This document shows, piece by piece, positions 1 to 12,537 of a DNA stretch of 64,000 bases. Each line of letters starts with the position of its first letter. Within the stretch, counting starts at the first letter, position 1. The stretch is from Aplectana chamaeleonis (taxonomy: Eukaryota > Nematoda > Chromadorea > Rhabditida > Cosmocercidae). The stretch is taken from assembly GCA_029168955.1 (NCBI GenBank), contig JAPDOI010001390.1, positions 1-64,000 on the forward strand. The letters run 5' to 3'. A program made the translations under genes and the position numbers. Under the pieces are notes generated by a model. It saw only the letters and a program-made list of their open reading frames with translations. It did no database searches and had not been told where the DNA came from.

Positions 1-3000
1 TAAAGTACATATAGGGCATCTGATGACGTCATCAGGGTGTCATGTAAAGTACATAGGGCATCTGATGACGTCATCAGGTGTCATGTAAAGTACATAGGGC
101 ATCTGATGACGTCATCAGGATGTCATGTAAAGTACATAGGGCATCTGATGACGTCATCAGGGTGTCACGTAAAGTACATAGGGCATCTGATGACGTCATC
201 AGGATGTCATGTAAAGTACATAGGGCATCTGATGACGTCATCACGGTGCCATGTAAAGTACATAGGGCATCTGATGACGTCATCAGGGTGTCATGTAAAG
301 TACATAGGGCATCTGATGACGTCATCAGGATGTCATGTAAAGTACATAGTGCATCTGATGACGTCATCAGGGTGTCATGTAAAGTACATAGGGCATCTGA
401 TGACGTCATCAGGGTGTCATGTAAAGCACATAGACATCTGATGACGTCATCAGGATGTCATGTAAAGTACATAGTGCATCCGAGGACGGCATCAGGGTGT
501 CATGTAAAGCACATAGGGCATCTGATGACGTCATCAGGGTGTCATATGTAAAGTACATAGGCATCTGATGACGTCATCAAGATGTCATGTAAAGTACATA
601 GGTCATCTGATGACGTCATCAAGGTGTCATGTAAAGTACATAGGGCATCTGATGACGTCATCAGATGTCATGTAAAGTACATAGGGCATCTGATGACGTC
701 ATCAAGATGTCATGTAAAGTACATAGGGCATCTGATGACGTCATCAGGGTGTCATGTAAAGTACATAGGGCATCTGATGACGTCATCAAGATGTCATGTA
801 AAGTACATAGGGCATCTGATGACGTCACTCAGGTGTCATGTAAAGTACATAGGGCATCTGATGACGTCATCAGATGTCATGTAAAGTACATAGGGCATCT
901 GATGACGTCATCAGGATGTCATGTAAAGTACATAGGGCATCTGATGACGTCATCAGGTGTCATGTAAAGTACATAGCATCTGATGACGTTATCAGGATGT
1001 CATGTAAAGTACATAGGGCATCTGATGACGTCATCAGGATGTCATGTAAAGTACATAGGGCATCTGATGACGTCATCAGGGTGTCATGTAAAGTACATAG
1101 GCATCTGATGACGTCATCAGGATGTCACGTAAAGTACATAGGCATCTGATGACGTCATCAGGGTGTCATGTAAAAGTACATAGCATCTGATGACGTCATC
1201 AGGGTGTCATGTAAAGTACATAGGGCATCTGATGACGTCATCAAGGTGTCATGTAAAGTACATAGGGCATCTGATGACGTCATCAGGGTGTCATGTAAAG
1301 TACATAGGGCATCTGATGACGTCATCAGGATGTCATGTAAAGTACATAGGGCATCTGATGACGTCATCAGGTGTCATGTAGTACATAGGGCATCTGATGA
1401 CGTCATCAGGGTGTCATGTAAAGTACATAGGGCATCTGATGACGTCATCAAGATGTCATGTAAAGTACATAGGCATCTGATGACGTCATCAGGTGTCATG
1501 TAAAGTACATAGGGCATCTGATGACGTCATCAAGATGTCATGTAAAGTACATAGGGCATCTGATGACGTCATCAGGTGTCATGTAAAGTACATAGCATCT
1601 GATGACGTCATCAGGGTGTCATGTAAAGTACATAGGGCATCTGATTGACGTCATCAAGATGTCATGTAAAGTACATAGGGCATCTGATGACGTCATCAGG
1701 GTGTCATGTAAAGTACATAGGGCATCTGATGACGTCATCAAGATGTCATGTAAAGTACATAGGGCATCTGATGACGTCATCAGGATGTCATGTAAAGTAC
1801 ATAGGCATCTGATGACGTCATCAGGTGTCATGTAAAGTACATAGGGCATCTGATGACGTAATCAAGATGTCATGTAAAGTACATAGGGCATCTGATGACG
1901 TCATCAGGGTGTCATGTAAAGTACATAGGGCATCTGATGACGTCATCAGGGTGTCATGTAAAGTACATAGGCATCTGATGACGTCATCAAGATGTCATGT
2001 AAAGTACATAGGGCATCTGATGACGTCATCAGGGTGTCATGTAAAGTACATAGGGCATCTGATGACGTCATCAGGGTGTCATGTAAAGTAAATAGGGCAT
2101 CTGATGACGTCATCAGGGTGTCATGTAAAGTACATAGGGCATCTGGTGGCGTCATGAGGTGTTATGTAAAGTACATAGGGCATCTGATGACGTCATCAGG
2201 GTGTCATGTAAAGTACATAGGGCATCTGATGACGTCATCAGGATGTTGTGTAAAGTACATAGGGCATCTGATGACGTCATCAAGATGTCATGTAAAGTAC
2301 ATAGGGCATCTGATGACGTCATCAGGGTGTCATGTAAAGTACATAGGGCATCTGATGACGTCATCAGGGTGTCATGTAAAGTACATAGGGCATCTGATGA
2401 CGTCATCAGGGTGTCATGTAAAGTACATAGGGCATCTGATGACGTCATCAGGGTGTCATGTAAAGTACATAGGGCATCTGATGACGTCATCAGGATGTCA
2501 GCGTAAAGTACATAGGGCATCTGATGACGTCATCAGGGTGTCACGTAAAGTACATAGGGCATCTGATGACGTCATCAGGTGTCATGTAAAGCACATAGGG
2601 CATCTGATGACGTCATCAAGATGTCATGTAAAGTACATAGGCATCTGATGACGTCATCAGGGTGTCATGTAAAGTACATAGGGCATCTGATGACGTCATC
2701 AAGATGTCATGTAAAGTACATAGGGCATCTGATGACGTCATCAGGATGTCATGTAAAGTACATAGGCATCTGATGACGTCATCAGGTGTCATGTAAAGTA
2801 CATAGGGCATCTGATGACGCCATCAGGATGTCATGTAAAGTACATAGGGTACCTGATGACGTCATCAGGGTGTCATGTAAAGTACATAGGGCATCTGATG
2901 ACGTCATAAGGGTGTCATGTAAAGTACATAGGGCATCTGATGACGTCATCAAGATGTCATGTAAAGTACATAGGGCATCTGATGACGTCATCAAGGGTGT

Positions 3001-5430
3001 CACGTAAAGTACATAGGGCATCTGATGACGTCATCAGGTGTCATGTAAAGTACATAGGGCATCTGATGACGTCATCAGGGTGTCATGTAAAGTACATAGG
3101 GCATCTGATGACGTCATCAGGATGTCATGTAAAGTACATAGGGCATCTGATGACGTCATCAGGGTGTCATGTAAAGTACATAGGCATCTGATGACGTCAT
3201 CAGGGTGTCAGTGTAAAGTACATAGGGCATCTGATGACGTCATCAGGGTGTCATGTAAAGTACATAGGGCATCTGATGACGTCATCAGGTGTCATGTAAA
3301 GTACATAGGGCATCTGATGACGTCATCAGGGTGTCATGTAAAGTACATAGGGCATCTGATGACGTCATCAGGGTGTCATGTAAAGTACATAGGCATCTGA
3401 TGACGTCATCAGGGTGTCATGTAAAGTACATACGGCATCTGATGACGTCATCAGGGTGTCATGTAAAGTACATTGGGCATCTGATGACGTCATCAGGGTG
3501 TCATGTAAAGTACATGGGGCATCTGATGACGTCATCAGGTGTCATGTAAAGTACATAGGCATCTGATGACGTCATCAGGATGTCATGTAAAGTACATGGG
3601 GCATCTGATGACGTCATCAGGATGTCATGTAAAGTACATAGGGCATCTGATGACGTCATCAGGATGTCATGTAAAGTACATAGGGCATCTGATGACGTCA
3701 TCAGGGTGTCATATAAAGTACATAGGCATCTGATGACGTCATCAGGGTGTCATCTAAAGTACATAGGGCATCTGACGACGTCATCAGGGTGTCATGTAAA
3801 GTGCATAGGGCATCTGATGACGTCATCAGGATTTCATGTAAAGTACATAGGGCATCTGATGACGTCATCGGGATGTCATGTAAAGTACATAGGGCATCTG
3901 ATGACGTCATAAGGGTGTCATGTAAAGTACATAGGGCATCTGATGACGTCATCAAGATGTCATGTAAAGTACATAGGGCATCTGATGACGTCATCAGGGT
4001 GTCATGTAAAGTACATAGGGCATCTGATGACGTCATCAGGGTGTCATGTAAAGTACATAGGGCATCTGATGACGTCATCAGGGTCTCAAGTGTAAAGTAC
4101 ATAGGCATCTGATGACGTCATCAGGGTGTCATGTAAAGTACATAGGGCATCTGATGACGTCATCAGGGTGTCATGTAAAGTACATAGGCATCTGATGACG
4201 TCATCAGGATGTCATAAAGTAATATAGGCATCTGATGACGTCATCAGGGTGTCATGTAAAGTACATAGGGCATCTGATGACGTCATCAGGGTGTCATGTA
4301 AAGTACATAGGGCATCTGATGACGTCATCAGGGTGTCATGTAAAGTACATAGGGCATCTGATGACGTCATCAGGTGTCATGTAAAGTACATAGGGCATCT
4401 GATGACGCCATCAGGGTGTCATGTAAAGTACATAGGGCATCTGATGACGTCATCAGGATGTCATGTAAAAGTACATAGGGCATCGGATGACGTCATCAGG
4501 ATGTCATGTAAAGTACATAGGCATCTGATGACGTCATCAGGATGTCATGTAAAGTACATAGGGCATCTGATGACGTCATCAGGTGTCATGTAAAGTACAT
4601 AGTGCATCTGATGACGTCATCAGGTGTCATGTAAAGTACATAGGGCGTCTGATGACGTCATCAGGATGTCATGTAAAGTACATAGGGCATCTGATGACGT
4701 CATCAGGATGTCATGTAAAGTACATAGGGCACCTGATGACGTCATCAAGGTGTCATCTAAAGTACATAGGGCATCTGATGACGTCATCAGGGTGTCATGT
4801 AAAGTACATAGGGCATCTGATGACGTCATCAGGGTGTCATGTAAAGTACATAGGCATCTGATGACGTCATCAGGATGTCATGTAAAAGTACATAGGGCAT
4901 CTGATGACGTCATCAGGGTGTCATGTAAAGTACATAGGGCATCTGATGACGTCATCAGGGTGTCATGCAAAGTACATAGGCATCTGATGACGTCATCAGA
5001 GTGTCATGTAAAGTACACAGGGCATCTGATGACGTCATCAGGGTGTCATGTAAAGTACATAGGGCATCTGATGACGCCATCAGGGTGTCATGTAAAGTAC
5101 ATAGGGCATCTGAAGACGTCATCAAGGTGTCATCTAAAGTACATAGGGCATCTGATGACGTCATTAGGATGGCATGTAAAGTACATAGGGTATTTGATGG
5201 CGTCATCAGGATGCCATGTAAAGTCCATAGGGCACCTGATGACGTCATCAGGGTGTCATGTAAAGTACATAGGGCATCTGATGACGTCGTCAGGATGTCA
5301 CGTAAAGTACATAGGGCATCTGATGACGTCATTAGGATGTCATGTAAAGAACATAGTGCATCTGATGACGTCATCATGGTGTCATGTAAAGTACATAAGG
5401 CATCTGATGACGTCATCAGGACGTCGTGGA
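1..5430. repeat. Satellite A: 41-42 bp tandem array with a TGACGTCA palindrome in each unit
   Basis: The unit is 42 bp in its commonest form, with 41-bp variants that lose one G in a GGG run. Each unit contains CTGATGACGTCATCAG, a perfect 16-bp palindrome around the CRE/ATF core TGACGTCA, followed by a segment containing TGTCATGTAAAGTACATA. From length over period there are about 130 units. The left edge is cut by the window; the right edge decays after about 5400 (GGACGTCGTGG) and ends by 5430. Because 42 bp is 14 codons and the unit lacks stops in several frames, long repetitive reading frames occur on both strands; I do not treat them as genes. Unit variants (GGG to GG, AGG to AAG, single substitutions) are scattered, showing ongoing divergence. 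Function is unknown; satellite identity is directly visible. Confidence 0.97.
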
Positions 5431-5550
5431 AAGTGAGTAGCGCTTAATTGTAGCGTGCGCAACAAGTTTGTTGCTTACTGATTATTATAGCAATCAATGC
5501 TATTTGAAAAATATTGAAGATTTTTTCATAGATATTACTTCGTAATATCA
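5431..5550. other. Short spacer between satellite A and foldback element
   Basis: AT-rich single-copy-looking sequence. I see no gene, RNA or repeat in it. Confidence 0.5.
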
Positions 5551-6205
5551 ATAAAAAGTGAACAATTCTATCAAAAAGGGTCTTCCAAGCGAAAGAGGTT
5601 TGGCTAAGGCGTCAGAAACGTCCCAACAAAAAGAGAACAATAGGTAAGTAGATTTGAGGAGAGTCTACAAAAAAGTGAACAATATTCTCTGAGAGTAATT
5701 TTTTCTTGGTGAACACTTCTTAACAGCGAAAACAAACCGTTGGTGGTGTTCTACACAGAAGCTTTCTGTGGTTCCAATAATGGTCTTGATTACGCAAGAA
5801 CCGTTTAAACGTATGTGCATGTAAACCTAACTCTTACCATCAGAATAGAAGATGACGTCGCAAAGACTTAGACAGACGGTTAGGTCTTGCTGTAAGGAGA
5901 AGCAAAACAACAAAATAGAAATACAGCATTAAGCAAGAGTAATCCCGTAAAATCTCGCTAAACGAATAGAAGTGCTTTTTCCGAAAGACACTATACTCAT
6001 CATCGTAAAATGCCACAACGGTTTGTTTCCGCTGTTAAGAAGTGTTCACCAAGAAAAATTACTCTCAGAGAATATTGTTCACTTTTTGTAGACTCTCCTC
6101 AATCTACTTACCTATTGTTCTCTTTTTGTTGGGACGTTTCTGACGCCAACCAAACCTCTTTCGCTTGGAAGACCCCTTTTTGATAGAATGTTACTTCACT
6201 TTTAT
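5551..6205. mobile_element. Foldback element (MITE-like) with about 190-bp inverted arms
   Basis: The arms at roughly 5552-5744 and 6011-6204 are reverse complements with few differences; for example AAGCGAAAGAGGTTTGG on the left matches CCAAACCTCTTTCGCTTGG on the right, and both ends carry the AAAAGTGAAC / GTTACTTCACTTTT pair. The 265-bp centre has no coding potential. Such long-arm, non-coding structures are typical of foldback or MITE elements; the superfamily cannot be assigned because no clean target duplication is visible. Its right end abuts the 5' end of the LINE that follows, so it may have truncated that LINE or inserted next to it. Confidence 0.8.
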
Positions 6206-6262
6206 GACTCAAAGCTGCAGATGGATTATCTCGTTGTTAGGAATAGGTAGTTAGAGGCCAAG

Positions 6263-6760
6263 GTGGATTCACTTACGGCCGAGAATGGGAGATTGAGAGA
6301 TCTGTTAGATAAACGTCAGTCTGTACCAATTGTTGAGCCGTCTCAGAGTCCTGTTATTGCTGTTGCCAGTGCGCCTTTTACTGCTGTGTCTGAATCCTCG
6401 TTTGAAGAACACGAGCGTAGTAGGTCTGTTGTCGTGTCTGGTATCACTGAGTCTGTAGATCAAGTGCCTTCCAATAGGCTTAGCTATGATGCACTCTGCA
6501 TTCGTAATATTCTTGACCATTTGGGAGTCGAATGTCAACCCACTTCTATTTCTAGGTTGGGCCGACCGAATCCTTCGAGGCCTCGGTTATTGAAAATTGT
6601 TATGCCTGCATCATTCTATAGTGGTCTGATCCTCCGTAAACCTCACTGGCTGAAATCATTCACGAAAATGAAAGGTGTCTATATTAGACCCTTCCTAAAA
6701 CTGGAAGAGATCAGCTGCGAGCTCAGCGGCGTGCATCTAATCCTACTCCGCACATTGTAG
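6263..6760 (+). pseudogene. LINE ORF1 remnant (coiled-coil start plus RRM-like domain)
   Basis: A 165-codon frame opening on GTG. The first 20 codons read as a short coiled coil (SLTAENGRLRDLLD) that continues upstream in frame only to a TAG at 6248, so the real start is missing. Residues about 50-150 carry RSVVVSGITES, ISRLGR, RPRLLKIVM and VYIRPFL, the pattern of ORF1 nucleic-acid-binding domains in CR1/L2-type LINEs. In that family the protein binds element RNA in the ribonucleoprotein. Here it is 5'-truncated and ends in a premature TAG. Confidence 0.7.
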
Positions 6761-6879
6761 CAGGTTCTCCGATAACTTCGCAGTTGCCTACAACATCTCA
6801 GTTTCCAGTGTCTCAGGATATAGCCATTTCTATGCCTGTAAACCCAGCCACTCAGGGTTCGGGAAACTTGTAAGCCCTC

Positions 6880-8192
6880 TCAGAAGTCCTCAGTGCCATC
6901 TCTCATCTATCATAACCAATATCCGATCAGTGGTAAAAAATTCTGAGGCCTTGCTCTATCTCCTCCAAAAACTCGATACCGATATAATAGCTATCACAGA
7001 AACTTGGCTTAACGGTGGAATCGATTTGGCTACCTTTCTTGGTGATTGGTCCGCTCTTTACGAGGTTCTAAGGTGCGATCGAAGTTGTAAAAAGGGTGGT
7101 GGTGTTCTCCTACTAGCACGTAAGCTTTCCTGTCCTGTACCGAAGTTTCAAGAGTCTGCGCCGGATTCTTATGAAATTGTGTGCTCTGACTTAGAAATTT
7201 ACCTCAAACCTACCCGGATCATTGTTGCTTATCGAACTCCTAACTGCAGTGCATTTTTCACAAAACCAATGAATATGACAATCAGTGACCTGGTAGCGTG
7301 TAATTGGCCATCTACCGTTACTGGTGATTTCAACTTGCGTGATATCCAGTAGGATAACTGTTCGGCTGTGAGTTCAATCTCCAGTGGCTTTGTTACTATG
7401 TCTACTACCCACAATTTGGTGCAGTATGTCGAGGCTGCCACTCGTGGGGATCACATCCTTGATCTGGCTTTGAGCAATGACCGAGACCTTGTTAGCTCCG
7501 TCACAATTTTTACTACATGTAGACTGGTTTAGCTCCTTGAACGCTGCGGACAGTGTTAATGAGAAGCATTGCAGTCATGCAACACTGCATTGAAATGTTT
7601 GTCCCTTTTGAACAATTTACGGGAAAAAAATCAAAACTTCCTGCTTACTTAGCTAGACTTGAGCGTCTGAGATCGAGCGCATGGTATGAAGCTAAACTCC
7701 ACAATAGTAATGAAAAGTGGGGCCACTTTAAGGCAATTAACGAGCGATTCGTGCGGAAAATGAAAAAATTCAACATCAAAATCGAGAAAAAGGCTGTGGA
7801 ATCCGAAGATCGACACTCTTTCTACGGGTTCCTCAACTCGAAATATCAAGAAAAGCCACGTGTTGGAGTACTTTATAGCCCTGATGGGGTGATTCTGAGG
7901 AGGGATGATGAAAAAGCTGAGTTACTGGCAAGAGTTTTTGAAGAGGCTTTCTCTGAAGCTGCCCGATACGTCGAGACATTCTGTTTCCGGTGCATTTGCC
8001 GTAACGAATGACTCATGCTGGTTCCACAGCGATGAAATTTTGAATGAACTTTTACGATGGGCTAACTCTGGATCTCTAACCCCTGACGACATCCCGCATA
8101 GTTTCATCAAAAGCGTCGCCAATGAGTTTTCTGGTCCCTTAGAACACATTTTTAATCTAAGTTTTATGACGGCTGAAGTTCCTCTGAAATGA
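6880..8192 (+). pseudogene. LINE ORF2 remnant: endonuclease and linker
   Basis: The clearest piece is 6930-7352, where LLQKLDTDIIAITETWL and later VTGDFNL match apurinic-type LINE endonucleases; the catalytic Glu of TETWL and the Asp of GDFN are both present. A TAG at 7350 breaks the frame. The chain resumes at 7553-7975 (linker with a basic region) and shifts frame near 7970 into 7976-8192, which holds the palm-entry motif TPDDIPHSFIKSVA. A TGA at 8190 interrupts again before RPISITSIFSRLFEK. At least three lesions make it non-functional. Confidence 0.75.
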
Positions 8193-9574
8193 AGGCATTC
8201 ATTAGTTACTCCAATTCCAAAAAAGCCCCCGTTCACTAACCCGTCTAACTTCAGACCCATCAGTATTACCTCTATTTTCTCGCGTCTTTTTGAAAAAATT
8301 CTCAAAAAAACGGATAGTTGCACATCTCGACTATAACCATATTATCTCCCCTCTTCAGCATGGGTTTCAGAAGGGCAAGTCCGCGGTGACGGCAATGATA
8401 GAAGCGTTGAACAACTGGACAGCTCTCATCGATCGAGGAAAAAATGTTTACGTTGTAATTTTGACTACACAGAGGCTTTCGATAAGGCTCCCCATGATAA
8501 ATTGTTGCAAAAACTCTCACTTATTGGTATTCATCCGCGAACTGCCTCATGGACTTCGTCATTTTTGACTGATAGGATGTTTTCTGTACGCGTCAACTCG
8601 TGCTTTTCGAGTCCGCGACCCGTACATAGCGGAGTCCCACAAGGAGGAGTACTTTCTCCCATCCTTTTCAACATCTACACGTATGAAATCGCGAATTCGA
8701 TTACTCACTTCGGCACCGGGTTCAGTGCTTTTGCTGATGATATCAAAATCAATCATGAGGTTACTTCCCCTGGGGGCTGTGAATCTTTACAGCAATCAGT
8801 TAATGCTATCAGCATGTGGTCTCATGACTGGGATTTGCCCCTGTCTAAGGAAAAGACCAAAATTCTCCACCTCGGTGCCAACAATCATAACTTCAATTAT
8901 AACATTGAAGGGACCCCCATTGAGATCACTGATCAGATAACTGATCTTGGTTTCGTCATCACCGGGAGTCTTAGCTTTGATGCGCATTGTGAGACTACAT
9001 CGAGGAAAGCTACTTGTGCAGTGAACAAAATATTCAGAGCTTTGGCAACACGTAATCCATCTGTTCTTATAATAGCCTACACCACCTACGTGAGGCCAAT
9101 TCTTGAATATGGCACGCCGGTGTTAATCCCTACAAAGTGAAGGACATCAACTGTTTGGAGAAAGTCCAAAGCAACTTCACGAGGAAATTGTTTATTAGGA
9201 TGCATGGTTTCGTTTATGGCCGCATACCCGATTCTGTGCAGAGAAATGAGCTATTTCATTTGAAACCGTTATCCCTCAGAAGAGTAGAGAATGACTTACT
9301 TCTTCTCCACAAGATCCTGTTTGGCGTAGATTTCGGTCTTAAACCTGAGCACCTTGTGACAACGAGAGAGTCAACCACTAGGGGTGGCCCCATAAAACTC
9401 CACCGTTACACATCTAACCTTAACTGCAGGCCTCACTTTTTCGACGACAGAACTATACCCATTTTTGAGAACCTTGGTAGAAATCATTCCATTCCTTCCA
9501 ACTTTACGTCAGTCAAAAATTTTATTCGAGAAAAGTTTGAGCTGGCTGATCGTACAAGTAGCCCTTCCTGACTG
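8193..9574 (+). pseudogene. LINE ORF2 remnant: reverse transcriptase and C-terminal region
   Basis: Reverse transcriptase motifs appear in order but in shifting frames: NPSNFRPISITSIF near 8240-8280, LQHGFQKGKSAVTAM near 8355-8400, HSGVPQGGVLSPILFN at 8625-8675 and the catalytic FADD at 8730-8741. The longest frame, 8502-9140, covers the palm from the template grip to the thumb (YVRPILEYGTPVL) and ends at a TGA. A further frame, 9137-9571, carries the LINE C-terminal tract. The catalytic DD is intact but frameshifts near 8320 and 8490 and the stop near 9138 abolish a full protein. Confidence 0.85.
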
Positions 9575-9763
9575 GCTGGATAGCTTGTGATTCCTTTCCT
9601 CAAGTTGATCATTGCAGCAATGCGCTTTCCTTTTCTGTTCCGCTATGTTGTTTTTTTCTCGTTTCCATGCTTTCAACTTCATATTGTTCATTCGTATTTC
9701 GCGGTCGGTTTGAACATTGTTTTTGACTACATAGGCTTGCCAATGTAATAAATAAATAAATAA

Positions 9764-10505
9764 CGCTCAAAGAAACTTCTGCGTGAGCCAACTTCTTGAG
9801 ACGGATTAGTTTGTTAGAACGGTGTTGACTGACTTCCGTCTGCCCGAAAAAATGCTGTCAGTATGGACTCTCCTGAGCAGAGCAGGCTGCAGGACATTTA
9901 CAGCAGGGCGTGGGGGTATGAAAATGTGGGATGAAAAAGCAAAACATAAGAAGCCAGCGGTAGATCGTCGGCTGCTTCAGTCATGAAATTCACAACCCCT
10001 TCCATCCTTCCTTCCCTTACTTCGCTACCCAGTGCCCTTTCTTTCGATTTGTAAAGTTCCCAAGCGATTATTCCCGCTTTACCATCTCTGTCATGATAAA
10101 GACAAACGCATTCTCGTTTTATATGTTTCCCTAGTTGAACAACACCATGCCCCTGTTCTCAATGAAGGAAATAAGTAGGTGATTGTTTATGGTTTTGGGT
10201 GCCAATTTTGATAAGCTCAGACTTGAAACATATATAAAACTGGTTTATGGAAGTTAGGGAATTCAAATGACTGAGCGGTTGCAATGAGTGACGAACAGAG
10301 AGGGTGCGGAAATGGAGCTGCTGCTTGTTTCCTAAGACTGGCTAGGAAATGTCTTCGGAGATCTGCGTCATTCTCAAAACGCGTCGCACGCTTCTCAAGA
10401 TTCATGTTTTCCTATCTCTTTTCTTCGCCACAAAAAGGGTAAAATTTAGCAAGAACAAAATTGAAAAAAAAACTTTTTTTTTCAAATTTTACACGCTTGG
10501 TGAAG
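9764..10505. other. Unannotated stretch
   Basis: No gene, RNA or tandem repeat recognised. Short frames on both strands lack domain motifs and splice-compatible neighbours. Confidence 0.4.
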
Positions 10506-10915
10506 TCCCCTGCACACTCCCACTGCGGTCCTGCTAACATTCGATGACCTCCTGTACACTCCCACTCGGGACCTGCGCATTTTCTATGACGCGCTGCACA
10601 CTCACACTAGGGTCCTGCACACTTCCACTGGGGACCGGCGCACTTTCTATGACGTCCTGCACACTCCCGTTAGGGTCCATCACACTTTCTATGACGTCGT
10701 GCACCCTCCCATTTGGGTCCTGCACACTTTATACGACGTCCTCCACACTCCCGTTGGGGTTTTGCGCACTTTCTATGACGTCCTGCACACTCCTATTACG
10801 GTCCTGCGCATTTTAAATGACGCCCTGCACACTCCCACTGGTGTCCTGCCCACTTTCTATGACGTCCTGCACACTCCCACTGGGGCCCTGCACACTTTCT
10901 ATATCGTCCTGCATC
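10506..10915. repeat. Satellite B: 42-bp tandem repeat built from two 21-bp halves
   Basis: Successive TATGACG-type blocks start at 10585, 10648, 10690, 10732, 10774, 10816, 10858 and 10900: spacing 42 bp except for one 63-bp step. The unit reads as two related 21-bp halves, one near CTGCACACTCCCACTGGGGT and one near CTGCGCACTTTCTATGACGT, and the 63-bp step is one extra half. About nine units. The 14-codon period leaves frames open on both strands, which I consider artefactual. Confidence 0.92.
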
Positions 10916-11486
<571 letters not shown>

Positions 11487-11696
11487 GGGTGTGTATACAA
11501 CTCTGTTGGTACCTGCTCGTTGCTGCCCCTGCTTGTACTGAACCCAGCAGACGTTTGAGTGTACACAGGAACGTTCGAGCGATATAGCGTGCACAACTAT
11601 ATCGCGAAAGTGTCCTGCACAGTGTCGCCGTCCGGGCACACTAAGGCCTCTGGTCCATAACACCTTAGGATCCGTACCTAGGGAGTCTGGGAGTCT

Positions 11697-12537
11697 GTGA
11701 CCACAACCCACATTTTCGCCACCCTGACCTGTCGATCGCTGTCGAGTGATATCCAAAAACCTGCGCTATCCAGCCTTCTGAGCTATTTCCATGCACCGTT
11801 TGCTGCTTTGCAGGAAACCCGCCTCAAGGATAGACCCGTCATCAGCGTCGGAGAGTACACCATCTACTGCGGTAACGCTGACGATAGGAGAGTGGGAGGC
11901 TGTGCAATAGCTGTAAGGGAAGGATTTCAATGGTATGGTCAAGGAGTTCGGCTCAACGTCGTGTCGGAATGCATTCGTACGACTGCGGGATCACAGAGGA
12001 TTCAATCTGTGGATAGTGAGTGCTCATGCGCCCACTGAAACCGCCGAAGACAATTCGAAGGATGCGTTTTATAAGGAACTCAATACGTTGCTGGCCAGGA
12101 TACCTTGTCAACATGCTGTTGTCGTGGGGATTGACGCAAATGCGAAGATGGGACTTGATCAGGAATCCGAAGTACTCGGTAAATGGTTCTACCCAGTGGA
12201 GCAAACATCGGACAATGGCTACCGCCTTGTCGACTTTTGTGAACGCAGTGGTCTGAATATTGCATCGACATTCAAGAGGAATCATCGCCGCCATCAGCTT
12301 ACGTGGCAGGGACCAACCCGGCTATCTCCAGAAGAGCAGCCGAAGCGGAAGATGACAACTTTGAAACTACAGCTTGACTATGTCCTGACGAGGAATATTC
12401 CAGTATCGGACATTCGAAGATCTAGAGCTGTGTGGGATGTCGCATTCGATTCGGATCACCGTCCTGTTCTGTTGAACTTCACTGCGAGGATTCATAAGAG
12501 GAAGCGAGGCTCCAGCCTCTCCAGAGGATTGACATGA
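11697..12537 (+). pseudogene. RTE LINE endonuclease domain
   Basis: Two overlapping frames (11697-12038 and 11935-12537) together form an APE-type endonuclease. Visible landmarks are FAALQETRLKDRPVIS (catalytic Glu in QETR), VVGIDANAKMG (Asp/Asn pair), LQLDYVLTRN and the catalytic histidine context FDSDHRPVLL. The first codon is GTG where I would expect ATG. A frameshift near 11940 separates the halves; the second half ends at TGA 12535-12537. Confidence 0.85.

Larger units (their letters stand above)
6206..9763 (+). mobile_element. Decayed CR1-like (nematode Sam-type) non-LTR retrotransposon
   Basis: A plus-strand LINE recognisable by an ORF1-like frame (6263-6760), an APE-type endonuclease segment (about 6880-7350), a reverse transcriptase (about 8040-8960) and the LINE C-terminal tract ending near 9570. 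Stops and frameshifts separate all parts, so it is dead. The 3' end is marked by a short AATAAATAAATAAATAA tail at 9746-9762. The CR1 or Sam-like assignment rests on the two-ORF layout, the TETWLNGG endonuclease motif, the VPQGGVLSP and FADD reverse transcriptase motifs and the YVRPILEYG thumb motif; it is a family judgement from memory, not a search. Confidence 0.85.

Noticed and set aside
1..5430. CRISPR-like array
   Set aside because: Units are contiguous with no unique spacers; eukaryotic context; it is a satellite.
37..5447. Many repeat-protein reading frames on both strands (14-residue units)
   Set aside because: They follow from a 42-bp unit without stops; frames switch at one-base deletions and occur equally on both strands, so no coding signal.
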